Assembly: GCF_018476885.1 (NCBI RefSeq)
Contig: NZ_JAHCVJ010000008.1
Span: forward strand, 95,934-159,933
Direction: 5' to 3'
DNA: 64,000 bases
Source: Geoanaerobacter pelophilus
GTDB taxonomy: Bacteria > Desulfobacterota > Desulfuromonadia > Geobacterales > DSM-12255
Shown here: positions 48,020-56,741 of the stretch, one piece after another
Layout: each line of letters starts with the position of its first letter
How positions within the stretch are numbered: the first letter of the stretch is position 1
Translations under genes and position numbers: made by a program
Notes under the pieces: generated by a model
Told to the model about the DNA's origin: nothing
The model's input: only the letters and a program-made list of their open reading frames with translations
The model's database searches: none

Positions 48020-49018
48020 TCAAGGGGTGAATTGCAGCCCCGAGAACAGCACCAGATACCCGGCAATAATGGCGAAAACGAGATACGCCAGCACCGAGAC
48101 CCCTGCCAGAGTGCGCTGAATGCCCGGCACTATCTGCGCCAGGCTTGGCTGTTTACGGCCCGGCATCAAGGCGCCGACCCCTGCACCGGAGATTGCCCCG
48201 AGCAGCAACACCGCATAAATGGGATAACCGATGTAGCCGTACTCCTTATGAAGCATGCAAAACGGGCAGTGGTGCGTTGGCAGTTCATAGGTGTAGATGC
48301 TGATGAACGAGACCAGCGCCGCAACTGCAATGATGAACGTCACCATGCTCGCCGCAGCAAACAGATACCCCCCACTCATTTTTGCTCTGAACCAAATCCC
48401 GCTGAAACAGGTAACTGCAATAGCCGCAACCAGGGTCACCATCATTGGCACTCTGGGTAGTGCTGCAAGGTCTGAAGAGATGGTGCCTGCCCCTGCGCTG
48501 AACAGGCTTCCGCAGCAGGAGGTGATTACCTGGGCCTTGAGGCCGCTGAAGTAGAGGAACTGCAGCCCTGTTTCTACAATGATGAACGGTACCAGCGCCA
48601 GCAGTAGTGCGTATTTAGCCTTGATGAGCGGGTAGTCATACCCCTGGGTATCGGCGTGGTTGATGACCAGCCAGATCCCGGCGCAGATGCAACTGCCGAT
48701 TTTCAGCAATAGCACCGGATAGCCGAAGCTGTTGGCATTCAAAGAACCGGCAGCGCACATCGCACCGACAAACATGGTGCGGATGTCGTCTGCTGTGAAG
48801 ATATACAAAAACAACGAGATTATATGAAAGAAGAGCACTGAGGCCAGGATGGTGGAGATCAGGTAGGTTGAACGTTCAAGCTGCAACTGGTGTTCACTGC
48901 CGCTGTTGATGTCCCAGTCCCATAGGATAACAAGCCCTTTCCATCCGGCAAAGAGCATCATGGCGCTGACTATTGCCGACGTCATCAGCAGGGAAAGGAT
49001 AGCCGGATGCTGGATCAT
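48020..49018 (-). CDS. Eight-helix Cys-rich membrane protein of the NosL-ABC module
   Basis: 332 aa with about eight membrane helices. Three Cys motifs near helix ends: MCAAGSLNANSFGYP (about 90), TSCCGSLFSAG (about 167) and HHCPFCMLHKEYGY (about 255). CxxC and CC pairs of this sort suggest thiol chemistry or metal (Cu/Hg-type) binding. No family I can name, though I have an impression of relatives beside ABC transporters in delta-proteobacteria. It starts with a 4-bp ATGA overlap with the ABC ATPase gene, so it is the last gene of the five-gene operon. Confidence 0.8.
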   Translation of the reverse strand: MIQHPAILSLLMTSAIVSAMMLFAGWKGLVILWDWDINSGSEHQLQLERSTYLISTILASVLFFHIISLFLYIFTADDIRTMFVGAMCAAGSLNANSFGYPVLLLKIGSCICAGIWLVINHADTQGYDYPLIKAKYALLLALVPFIIVETGLQFLYFSGLKAQVITSCCGSLFSAGAGTISSDLAALPRVPMMVTLVAAIAVTCFSGIWFRAKMSGGYLFAAASMVTFIIAVAALVSFISIYTYELPTHHCPFCMLHKEYGYIGYPIYAVLLLGAISGAGVGALMPGRKQPSLAQIVPGIQRTLAGVSVLAYLVFAIIAGYLVLFSGLQFTP

Positions 49019-49737
49019 GCCTCAGATCCGGCGTTGGTGATGCGACCGTCGCGCATTTCAATGATCGTATCCGCTATTGTGGAATCATAGACTATCGGAT
49101 CGTGGCTTGCGATCAGGATCGTCTTTCCTTCAGCTTTCAAGGTAGCGATGATCTTCATGAACTCCATCGACAGATTGCTGTCCAGGTGGGCTGTCGGTTC
49201 ATCGGCCACCAGGATCGATGGGTTATTGATCATCGCCCGGGCAATGGCCGCGCGCTGCAGTTCTCCGCCGGAAAGCCACTCCACTTTTGATGACCCCTGC
49301 CGTTGCATATCAAACATTTCCAGCAACTGTTCTGCTCTTTTTCTTAGTGATGCGTGGTTTTCGCCTGAGGGATAGGCGGGGAGCATGATATTTTCCAGGA
49401 CCGTAATCCCTTTGATCAGATTGAATTGCTGAAAGATGAAACCAAAGGTCGATCGCCGAATTTCGTTCAGGAACCTTTCCGGCAGGCTGGTTATTTCAAA
49501 GGAATCCTCGCTGTCTGGCGCAAATCTGGTAGGAATGCCGTGCAGAAAGATCCTGCCTGAGCTGGGCCGACTCATGCAGCCGATCAGGGACAAGAGGGTG
49601 GTCTTGCCCGAACCGCTCGGACCTTTGAGCACGGTGAGATTCAGCGGCTGGATCTCGACACTGACATCGTTCACCGCAGTGAACTGGTTGTGCTTGCCGG
49701 CATTAAAGGTCTTGACGACATTGGCGAGTCTGATCAT
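49015..49737 (-). CDS. ABC transporter ATPase (LolD/MacB type)
   Basis: 240 aa from the ATG at 49737, 2 bp after the permease stop. Walker A GPSGSGKTT (about 39), Q-loop FIFQQFNLIKG, signature LSGGELQRAAIARAM (about 145), Walker B ILVADEPT and the switch His. These ATPases pair with FtsX-type permeases that act by mechanical coupling and not by classic transport. The permease gene upstream and the eight-helix protein gene downstream are tightly packed with it. Confidence 0.95.
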   Translation of the reverse strand: MIRLANVVKTFNAGKHNQFTAVNDVSVEIQPLNLTVLKGPSGSGKTTLLSLIGCMSRPSSGRIFLHGIPTRFAPDSEDSFEITSLPERFLNEIRRSTFGFIFQQFNLIKGITVLENIMLPAYPSGENHASLRKRAEQLLEMFDMQRQGSSKVEWLSGGELQRAAIARAMINNPSILVADEPTAHLDSNLSMEFMKIIATLKAEGKTILIASHDPIVYDSTIADTIIEMRDGRITNAGSEA

Positions 49738-49739
49738 GG

Positions 49740-50876
49740 TCACGATCTCATTGCCGCATCGGGGTCAACCGTTGCCGCCATCCAGGAAGGGAGGATGGTG
49801 GCGGCAGTGTACGGAACCACCGAGAGAAAGAAGAGCACGGCGAGCTGGAAAAAGTCGATCGCTGGAATCAGGCGGAATTCGGGGTAAAGAACCGACCACC
49901 CCTTGAGAGCCGGCGCAAAAAGAGGGGCTGACAGGAAGAACACATGGACATAGGCCAGATTGCTGCCCAGCAGAAAAGCAGTCAGGGAGATAGCGGTCCC
50001 CTCCCAGAACTTGAGCAGCAGCACATCCGAAGTTTCCCAGCCGATTGATTTGAGTATGCCGATCTCGCGCCGCTCTTCGGCAGAAAGGCCCGACGCCTTG
50101 TCCCAGGCAAAGATTACAAATGAGAGTATTGCCGAGAACAGGATGACGGTCATCATGCCGCCCCGCCAGTCAAAGAGCGAGTCATAGGTGCGCAGGATTT
50201 CATTCCTGAGGATTGGCCGGACATCCGGGTAGCGCTCCGCTATTTTGGCGGCAATTGTCGCCAGCTCGGCAGGGTTGTTGATGGTGACCGCCAGATCTGT
50301 TGCCTGGTGGCGAGGGAGGTTGAACATCGCCTGGAAGTCTTCCCCAGAGATGAGGATGAGGTCGGCCGCCACGAGTTCTGATTCATAGTTTAAGAGTTCC
50401 TGGACATTCAGAAGCAGCGGGTTCTTTGAAGCACTTCTGAAGGTTACCATGTCCCCGGCCGAGATTCGTTGCGTTCTGGCAACGCCGTTGCCGATGATAA
50501 TATTACCAGGCGTCAGCTTCCTTGCTTCAGAAACCATGACCGTGTAATTGGCCCCAAAGACCGGATCGTAATAGTATCCCCAATAGCGGGGTTCAACGGT
50601 TGCCACGCCACGGATGGCGCTGATTTTTTCAATGTATTCGAGAGGGATCAGGTCGTGGCGCCCTGCTATCTGGCGCTGAATGACCATTTCAGGTGCACCG
50701 CTCAGGACTGCGGCTGCCTCGCGCTTCAGGGAGTGGACAAAGAAAATCAGTGAGGCCAGGACAAAGACGACCATGGTATACAGGCCAAGCAGCGAGAGAT
50801 TCTTGGCCCTTCTCCTGAGAAGAGAAGACAGGGCGAACTCCAGGATATTTTTATGGCGGTTAAGGGGTGTGATCAT
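49740..50876 (-). CDS. FtsX/MacB-type ABC permease
   Basis: 378 aa from the ATG at 50876 (MITPLNRHKNILEF), which overlaps the preceding stop (ATGA). Four membrane helices: one near residue 28-50, then three in the C-terminal third (about 250-275, 300-325, 340-365). A large periplasmic MacB-PCD-like domain lies between the first and second. ERREIGILKSIGWETSDV is the usual coupling-helix region of this class. It works with the adjacent ATPase. The substrate is unknown; the NosL-type neighbour points to copper or a copper protein. Confidence 0.92.
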   Translation of the reverse strand: MITPLNRHKNILEFALSSLLRRRAKNLSLLGLYTMVVFVLASLIFFVHSLKREAAAVLSGAPEMVIQRQIAGRHDLIPLEYIEKISAIRGVATVEPRYWGYYYDPVFGANYTVMVSEARKLTPGNIIIGNGVARTQRISAGDMVTFRSASKNPLLLNVQELLNYESELVAADLILISGEDFQAMFNLPRHQATDLAVTINNPAELATIAAKIAERYPDVRPILRNEILRTYDSLFDWRGGMMTVILFSAILSFVIFAWDKASGLSAEERREIGILKSIGWETSDVLLLKFWEGTAISLTAFLLGSNLAYVHVFFLSAPLFAPALKGWSVLYPEFRLIPAIDFFQLAVLFFLSVVPYTAATILPSWMAATVDPDAAMRS

Positions 50877-51166
50877 TTGAATGTTGAGGTTACCGCCGGT
50901 CTGGTTAGCGCCCCGGAAGGGAAATGTTCCAGTGCCACCGGATGGTCCTGGAAAGCCGAATGGATGTCTGCCATGGAGAGATGCCTGGTGTAACGGGCCT
51001 CGGTGAAGAGGCATAAATCAGTCAACCGTAACTCTTTAACGAGTTGCGAACGGTAACTGCGCTGCGACTCAGCTTTAGTCATGCGGTAATCCGCATGCAG
51101 AGAGAACATGGCAAAAGCCAGGAGACTCATGGCGGTAACGAGTAAGAACGATGTCGATTTGCGCAT
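50873..51166 (-). CDS. Small exported or anchored hypothetical protein
   Basis: 97 aa. N-terminal signal or anchor helix (about 6-24: SFLLVTAMSLLAFAMFSLHA). The rest is a hydrophilic stretch (YRMTKAESQRSYRSQLVKEL, TDLCLFTEARYTRHLSMADI) with one Cys, then FQDHPVALEHFPSGALTRP. The DHPVALEHFPSGAL segment is His-containing and might bind metal. It starts 17 bp after nosL and ends in a 4-bp overlap with the permease start. No family recognised. Confidence 0.65.
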   Translation of the reverse strand: MRKSTSFLLVTAMSLLAFAMFSLHADYRMTKAESQRSYRSQLVKELRLTDLCLFTEARYTRHLSMADIHSAFQDHPVALEHFPSGALTRPAVTSTFK

Positions 51167-51183
51167 TGTTTCGGCTATGCCTT

Positions 51184-51669
51184 TTATTCAAGGGTTTTGA
51201 GAACTGCTGGCGTAACCTCTTGGAATCGATAAACCTTGTTACCCTTGTGATCAGCGCGAAACTCGATGGCATCCTCTTTTTTCGCCAAAGGGATCAGTTC
51301 TTTACCCATGGGGCCCAAAACATCACTCCCGGCAACGAAATATGCCTGACGCGCATCGATCGGCTTTACCGCGTAGTAGTCTTTGACCAGGATTTCGCTG
51401 AATTCGGACTGTTTGGTGGCCGGGGCATATTTCCCAGGGTTCAGGTAATAATTGAACAGGTCCTTCGGCCCGTCGAAATATATTGCCGAGCCGTTTTTCA
51501 GGCGGATGGCAGCGAGCCAGTTTGGATACCCTTTGACGAACATGCCGCAGACCGGACACTTGTCCTTTGCCGTGGGGACGGGCATTGTGTTGCCGGCATG
51601 CAACAAGGTAATTGTTGTCAGCAGCAGAGCAACGGTCACTGAAGCACAAGTAACAAGCTTTTTCGGCAT
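51184..51669 (-). CDS. nosL: NosL-like periplasmic copper-chaperone family protein
   Basis: 161 aa with a signal peptide (about 1-25, ending LLHA). NosL pattern: DKCPVCGMFVKGYPNWLAAI (Cys pair at about 38-41 with Met next to it), IYFDGPKDLFNYY, and VLGPMGKELIPLAKKEDAIE, all typical of NosL, a Cu(I)-binding protein of nitrous-oxide reductase maturation. Here Cys lies inside a cleaved protein and no lipobox is evident, and no nosZ/nosD is present. It may thus serve another copper enzyme. First gene of a minus-strand five-gene operon; GGAG about 10 nt before the ATG. Confidence 0.85.
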   Translation of the reverse strand: MPKKLVTCASVTVALLLTTITLLHAGNTMPVPTAKDKCPVCGMFVKGYPNWLAAIRLKNGSAIYFDGPKDLFNYYLNPGKYAPATKQSEFSEILVKDYYAVKPIDARQAYFVAGSDVLGPMGKELIPLAKKEDAIEFRADHKGNKVYRFQEVTPAVLKTLE

Positions 51670-51775
51670 AATGCTAATGCTCCATGATATGTCGTTCCAA
51701 CTGATAAAAGGTTATCATATCGTCAGGCAGTAGCAACATGTTGTTAATCGTTGCCGCCGCTATAATCACGGTGCG

Positions 51776-52126
51776 CTAGCTGACCAGGGGGGGCGCCGAG
51801 CTGTCCTGGAGCAGGACGAAGCGGGACCTGGAGTGGTCCCAGGGAACAGATGCATTCAGACAGCCACAATGGTGTCGGCAGTGGATCATTGGCACCGTGG
51901 CATGGAGATAGGCATCGTTCTGGAAAAAATCGCTGTGATGCCATGTTTCAATTTTCTCACTGCAGATTTCCGATTCGCTGCCGCACACAGGACAGGGGAG
52001 CATGGTCGCCAGGTTGTAGTCGATGAAGATGTCCAACCTTCGTTCATTCTTGGAGAATTTTACGGAGGTGACCTGCCACGGCGGCGCTAGCCCGAGTGTC
52101 GCGGCAAAAATTGACTGTTGGCTCAT
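51776..52126 (-). pseudogene. Truncated ISL3-family transposase (N-terminal part)
   Basis: 116 codons. The sequence matches the N-terminal zinc-binding part of ISL3 transposases: ATLGLAPPWQVTSVKF, LDIFIDYNL, CPVC ... ETWHHSDFFQ, then HCRHHCGC. A full ISL3 transposase has about 400 residues with a DDE core; here the frame leaves the family after about residue 105 (SRSRFVLL) and stops at 51776. The gene is therefore broken and inactive. Confidence 0.75.
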
Positions 52127-52234
52127 TGGGCACCATTGCTCATTGTCGTAGCCCCATTACCGATAAGCTTCACCCATGGGGTTGCAGCCTGAAGAAAACT
52201 GTATAAAGTTACTCTTACGGAATGCAAAGAGCAC
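51776..52234 (-). mobile_element. Remnant of an ISL3-type insertion sequence (one end only)
   Basis: The broken transposase plus an upstream end reading, on the minus strand, GCTCTTTGCATTCCGTAAGA from 52232, like ISL3 terminal repeats (GGCTCTT...CGTAAGAG). The matching right end and the rest of the element are absent; the remnant abuts the nosL promoter region. Confidence 0.6.
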
Positions 52235-52432
52235 AAGGGGTGCCAATAGTTGGGGTTTTGCCAAGGCTTGATTTCTGCAGGCTGACAGTGATTGCTTGAA
52301 TATCTGCCGGATGCTGCTGTCAAGTATCTTGACTCGATTATGGCAATAATTCACGCCGGCCTGCTTTTAAAGGCCGGTACCGGCTGTAAACCAGTTTGAT
52401 GAATGTTAATTAAGTTGCATGGGTAATCAATC
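52235..52432. other. Short non-coding spacer before the NtrB-like gene
   Basis: No gene. A stem CCGGCC/GGCCGG lies at 52356-52377 with a 10-nt loop and no T-run. No clear promoter was identified. Confidence 0.4.
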
Positions 52433-54589
52433 ATGGCTGCATGGTTTGTAAAAAACGGCTCTAGCCCCACAGCATTTGCGCTGCTGGTCCGGGTAATTAT
52501 CATTACCATTTCTGCGGAACTGACGGTGGATCTGCTGCTGCCGCTTTTCTTGACCCCGGTGGGGGGTACGCTGCAGGTGTTTTGGGATGCTGTTTGTGTT
52601 TTTTTGCTGAGCACGCCGTCGATCTGGTTGCTTGCAATTCGGCCGCTGCTGGCATCGTTGCGAAGTGAAAAGGCATTGCTGGATGCAACCGTGCAATCGA
52701 CTGCCGATGGCATCCTTGCGGTGAGTTGGGGTCGCAAGGTGGATCTTTATAACAAGCAATATGTTGATATGCTCGGTATCCCTGAGGAGATTCTGCTCTC
52801 AGCCGATAGCCAGAAAGTCACATTTGTTGCCAACAAGATGGTTGACCCTGCAGCCTATGTAAAGCGGCTTGATGCCCTTTATTCCAACAAGGAAGAGGTT
52901 TCGCGGGATCTGCTCTACCTGAAGGACGGCAGGATCATCGATCGCTACTCCAGACCTCAGTTGATCGATGGTGTAAGCGTCGGCAGGGTCTGGAGTTTCA
53001 GGGATATAACGGATCATGTCCGGGCCGAGGAGGGCTTAAGGAAAAGCGTCAAGCGATTCCAGGAGCTTGCGGCCAATGTGCCGGTCGGGATCTTTGAGAC
53101 TGACTGTGAAGGTGACTGCATCTATGTCAACCCTGAGTGGTGCCGCATTGCCGGGATCGGCTTCGAGCAGGCTTTGGGCAAGGGGTGGCTTGCCGCACTG
53201 CACCCTGATGATGTTGCCGTGATCAAGCAAGAGTGGTATCGCTCTGTGGAAGGGGAACGGGAGTTTCGGCTCGAATACCGGTTCAAGACACCTCGCGGAG
53301 AAGAAAACTGGGTCTTCGGTAGTGCTGTTGCTCTGAAAGGAGAGGACGGGAGCACGACCGGTTATCTGGGAACCATTGTCGACATCAATGAAAGAAAGTG
53401 GTCTGAACAGGCCCTCACCGAGAGCGAAGAACGGTTTCGCCAGGTATTTGAGCAGTCAGAGGATGCAATTGTCCTCTTTGAAGTGGGCAGTTGCCGGATT
53501 ATCGACCTGAATCCCACGGCTGAAAGGCTTTACGGCTTCAGCAAATCGGAATTGACGGACCTTAGGTTCAATGTGTTCAAGACCAGGGAGGATTATCACA
53601 AGTTTATTCACAGGGTCTGTTTGCTGGAGATTGGAGAGACGTGCAATATGGATCAGGTATTGAACCTGAGGCGCGATGGCTCTGAAATCCACGTCTCGGT
53701 GCGGGCCAAGGTCATAAAGCTGCAAGGTGAGCATGCCGTTTACTGCACCATCAGGGATATTACCGAACGCTTGCGCATGGAGGAAGAGGCGCGCTCTATC
53801 CAGTCCCAGCTGATAATGACCAACAAGATGGCCTCTCTCGGGCTGCTGGTAGCGGGAATCGGCCATGAAATCAACAACCCTAACAACTACATAATGGCCA
53901 ATGCCCAGATGCTGGATAAGATAGTGCACGACCTGGAACCGATGTTGCGTGAAGAATCGAAAATTCGTGGAGATTTCTTCCTTGGTGGGCTTCCCTATTC
54001 GCGGCTTGAAACAGCGCTGCCTGAGATGGTCTCTGCTATCAACGAAGGGTCCAGGCGGATCAAGAAAATAATCGGCAGCCTCAAGGATTACTCCAGAAAC
54101 GGCAAGGAAACAACAGAGCGCGTCGATTTAAATAGTGTCATCAACTCGGCAATGATTCTCCTTGGCCACCATATAAACAAGTACACCGACCATTTTCTGC
54201 TCGAACTGGATGAGGCGCTCCCAGCGGTACAAGGAAGCGCTCAGCAACTGGAACAGGTGGCGGTCAATCTGATTATGAATGCTCTGCAGTCGCTTACCGT
54301 AAGGGAACAACGGCTTTCCATCCGTGCTTCTTATGTTCCGGAAAAACGGATGGTCTGTATGTCCATATCTGATGAAGGGTGTGGCATCCCTGACGGGGTT
54401 CGGGAGAGGGTTATGGAGCCTTTCTTTACAACAAGGCTCGATTCCGGAGGCACCGGTCTGGGGCTTTCCATTACGCAATCGATTGTTGCGGCGCATCATG
54501 GCGAGATGCAGATTAGCAGCCGTCCAGGTGAGGGGACCACGGTCTCGGTACTTCTTCCGGTGTATGATAGTCCTCAGCTGGCACAATAG
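52433..54589 (+). CDS. PAS-containing NtrB-type sensor histidine kinase
   Basis: 718 aa. Two N-terminal membrane helices (about 12-40, 45-70), then three PAS domains (about 78-205, 207-330, 335-455; each ends in DIT/DIN-x-R), a coiled coil and an NtrB-like kinase core: H-box GIGHEINNPNNYIM (about 475) and an ATPase domain with NLIMNALQS, DEGCGIPD and GTGLGLSI. It pairs with the sigma54-dependent regulator encoded 21 bp downstream. The signal is unknown; the short periplasmic loop argues for an internal or membrane cue. Confidence 0.92.
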   Translation: MAAWFVKNGSSPTAFALLVRVIIITISAELTVDLLLPLFLTPVGGTLQVFWDAVCVFLLSTPSIWLLAIRPLLASLRSEKALLDATVQSTADGILAVSWGRKVDLYNKQYVDMLGIPEEILLSADSQKVTFVANKMVDPAAYVKRLDALYSNKEEVSRDLLYLKDGRIIDRYSRPQLIDGVSVGRVWSFRDITDHVRAEEGLRKSVKRFQELAANVPVGIFETDCEGDCIYVNPEWCRIAGIGFEQALGKGWLAALHPDDVAVIKQEWYRSVEGEREFRLEYRFKTPRGEENWVFGSAVALKGEDGSTTGYLGTIVDINERKWSEQALTESEERFRQVFEQSEDAIVLFEVGSCRIIDLNPTAERLYGFSKSELTDLRFNVFKTREDYHKFIHRVCLLEIGETCNMDQVLNLRRDGSEIHVSVRAKVIKLQGEHAVYCTIRDITERLRMEEEARSIQSQLIMTNKMASLGLLVAGIGHEINNPNNYIMANAQMLDKIVHDLEPMLREESKIRGDFFLGGLPYSRLETALPEMVSAINEGSRRIKKIIGSLKDYSRNGKETTERVDLNSVINSAMILLGHHINKYTDHFLLELDEALPAVQGSAQQLEQVAVNLIMNALQSLTVREQRLSIRASYVPEKRMVCMSISDEGCGIPDGVRERVMEPFFTTRLDSGGTGLGLSITQSIVAAHHGEMQISSRPGEGTTVSVLLPVYDSPQLAQ

Positions 54590-54610
54590 AATATATAGAG
54601 AGGTTTTTTG

Positions 54611-56008
54611 ATGAATGAAATCCCGATTTTACTAGTGGATGATGAGTTGCGGCTGCTTAAGGCTTCGCAGCTGTTGCTGGCGAGCAAGGGGTTCAAAAAC
54701 GTGTTTACCCTTAGCAATAGCTGTGACGTCATGGATTATCTCCAGTCTAATGACGTTGCGATAATCGTGCTGGATCTGAACATGCCCAAGTTGAGCGGCT
54801 TTGATCTGCTGCCGGAAATTGTCAACGAGTACCCTGCTACGCCGGTGATCGTCATGACCGCTGTCGATGAGACCGACACTGCTGTCAACTGCATGAAGAA
54901 AGGCGCGTTCGACTTCCTGGTTAAGCCGGTGGAAACCGAGCGTCTGGTTGCCACGATCCGCAAGGCCATTGAACATCGAGCCATCTGCCGCGAGCTTGAT
55001 TCGCTGCGTGAACGGTTTTTTTCCGAGACCCTGGACCATGCGGAGGCCTTCAGCCCCATTGTGACAGTCAGCAGCAAGATGCATACGATCTTCAAATATA
55101 TGGAAGTTATTGCCCCATCGCGGCAGCCGATCTTGATCTGTGGCGAAACTGGCGTGGGCAAGGAGTTGGTAGCCAAGGCCCTGCATAATTTGAGTGGCTG
55201 TAGCGGCGAATACGTTGCGGTAAATGTGGCAGGGCTCGATGACACTGTTTTTGCCGACACCTTGTTTGGTCACAAGAAAGGTGCTTTTACCGGTGCCGAG
55301 CGCCCTCGGGATGGCCTTGTCGCTAAGGCGGCGTCGGGAACCCTGTTTCTCGATGAAATCGGCGATCTGAGCGACCAATCCCAGATCAAGCTTTTGCGCC
55401 TGTTGCAGGAGAAAGAATATTATCCGGTAGGGTCTGATAATCCTTGTATCAGCAGTGCCCGGGTGCTGCTGGCGACGAATCACGACCTGCAGAAACTGAT
55501 CGATGAAAAGCGCTTCCGCAAGGATCTCTACTACCGTTTGTGCGCCCATCGCCTGGTGATTCCGCCGCTTCGGGAGCGGTTGGAAGATGTCGCCCCGTTG
55601 CTGGATCATTTTCTTGAAGCTGCCGCTCAATCATTCGGTAAGAAAGCGCCCACTCCGCCGGCAGAACTGGTCACTCTGCTCGAAACCTATCCTTTCCCCG
55701 GTAATGTGCGTGAGCTTGAGGCTATGGTGCATGATGCGGTTGCTCGGCACAATTCCGGGGTGTTATCCATGGAAAGTTTCAGCAATGCCATTGGGATTGC
55801 CCGAGTGGCTAAGCATACGCCAGTGCAAAAATCTGCTGGCGGTAATCCTTTGGAAGAGCTGTTCGGCCATTTCCCGACAATAAGCGAAGTCGAGAATTAT
55901 CTGATTACGGAAGCGATGCAACGGGCCAAAAGCAATCAGGGGATTGCGGCAAATCTCTTGGGCATAACCAGGCAAACGCTCAATAAGCGTCTGCAAACCA
56001 AGAAATAG
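54611..56008 (+). CDS. NtrC-family sigma54-dependent response regulator
   Basis: 465 aa from the ATG at 54611 (GAGAGG upstream). Receiver domain with D55 (IVLDLNMPK); AAA+ domain with Walker A GETGVGKE (about 178), the sigma54-contact GAFTGA loop (about 220) and Walker B LFLDEIGD; C-terminal Fis-type HTH (about 430-465; ANLLGITRQTLNKRL). It activates sigma54 promoters when phosphorylated by the kinase encoded upstream. It lies just before the secreted multicopper cluster, though I saw no certain -24/-12 promoter there. Confidence 0.93.
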   Translation: MNEIPILLVDDELRLLKASQLLLASKGFKNVFTLSNSCDVMDYLQSNDVAIIVLDLNMPKLSGFDLLPEIVNEYPATPVIVMTAVDETDTAVNCMKKGAFDFLVKPVETERLVATIRKAIEHRAICRELDSLRERFFSETLDHAEAFSPIVTVSSKMHTIFKYMEVIAPSRQPILICGETGVGKELVAKALHNLSGCSGEYVAVNVAGLDDTVFADTLFGHKKGAFTGAERPRDGLVAKAASGTLFLDEIGDLSDQSQIKLLRLLQEKEYYPVGSDNPCISSARVLLATNHDLQKLIDEKRFRKDLYYRLCAHRLVIPPLRERLEDVAPLLDHFLEAAAQSFGKKAPTPPAELVTLLETYPFPGNVRELEAMVHDAVARHNSGVLSMESFSNAIGIARVAKHTPVQKSAGGNPLEELFGHFPTISEVENYLITEAMQRAKSNQGIAANLLGITRQTLNKRLQTKK

Positions 56009-56144
56009 TCAATGGCCGTTGGCCATAAGCTCTCACTTAAGGAAATTACTTGCTGTTAGTGTTTAATTTGCGTGTTGTCGGAAGTCGTGTGGAATGAGCA
56101 GTTGCCTCATCTAAATCATGCAACAATAGTTTACATCTGTAAAG

Positions 56145-56195
56145 AAAGGCCATGGCCGGCAGTAAAAGAATTTGACTGTCAGCCATGGCTTTTTA
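56145..56195 (+). terminator. Terminator of the NtrB/NtrC-like operon
   Basis: GCCATGGCCGGCAG pairs (two mismatches) with CTGTCAGCCATGGC around a 13-nt A/T-rich loop, followed by TTTTT. Confidence 0.75.
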
Positions 56196-56301
56196 CGTTG
56201 GTAGTCAGTGAAGGCCTGTAATTTCTGTTGGTTAGGCGTGATAGGTTCACAGGCACACAATCTGCTTATTGATGTTTATAGGTATTTGATTGGTTGCCTA
56301 T

Positions 56302-56334
56302 CTAGTTTTCAGCGGTGATACTCCTGAAAACTAG
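56302..56334. repeat. 11-bp perfect inverted repeat with 11-nt spacer
   Basis: CTAGTTTTCAG at 56302-56312 and CTGAAAACTAG at 56324-56334. It lies about 80 bp before the secreted-protein cluster and could be an operator or an mRNA leader hairpin; no T-run follows. Confidence 0.5.
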
Positions 56335-56414
56335 TATCTGACAGGTTGTTTAATTGCTTGTTTTTAAGAAATGTTTGAGTTGTGCGCTATAATTTAGAAG
56401 CGCGTGACCTGGCC

Positions 56415-56741
56415 ATGAAGCTTGAGGAGTTTGGGAGAGACGGGGCTGTGTTGCAGATGCTTGTGGTCACTATGGTCTTGGCGATTACGCCGCTTATGGC
56501 AGATGCCGCAACAAAGTGCAAGGTTGTTGAGCATGATGACAATGTTGAGCTTTTATGCGAAGGGGACGGCGTGCCAACGGATAATAAAACTGATGCCGAC
56601 AAAATGATGCGTCGAGGCAAAGCACGTCCATCGCCTTCATTGATGGATGAAGCAAGGCAGTCTCGTATGAAAATAATTGAGGGACAGTTTAATAGGGGGA
56701 ACGATGGCCAGCAGGCAAGCAGCCCGGAAAGTACGAAGTAA
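56415..56741 (+). CDS. Small exported hypothetical protein
   Basis: 108 aa from the ATG at 56415. GTG starts at 56382 and 56448 are possible, and the last would give the best signal peptide (LQMLVVTMVLAITPLMADA). The mature part carries two cysteines (TKCKVVEHDDNVELLCEGDG) that could pair, then a charged disordered tail. No family recognised. It overlaps the next gene by 38 bp. First gene of the multicopper-oxidase cluster. Confidence 0.55.
   Translation: MKLEEFGRDGAVLQMLVVTMVLAITPLMADAATKCKVVEHDDNVELLCEGDGVPTDNKTDADKMMRRGKARPSPSLMDEARQSRMKIIEGQFNRGNDGQQASSPESTK

Larger units (their letters stand above)
56009..56414. other. 406-bp spacer with a terminator and an inverted repeat
   Basis: Apart from the terminator at 56145-56195 and the 11-bp inverted repeat at 56302-56334, no gene is seen. 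I looked for a GG-N10-GC sigma54 element and for a GEMM (c-di-GMP) riboswitch and found neither with confidence. Confidence 0.5.

Noticed and set aside
51776..52126. Intact transposase gene
   Set aside because: Only the N-terminal zinc domain is present; the DDE core and second end are missing.
56196..56414. c-di-GMP (GEMM) riboswitch before the multicopper cluster
   Set aside because: The conserved core (CACAGGGCAAACC and GACGCAAAGCC type segments) is absent here and before the cytochrome genes.
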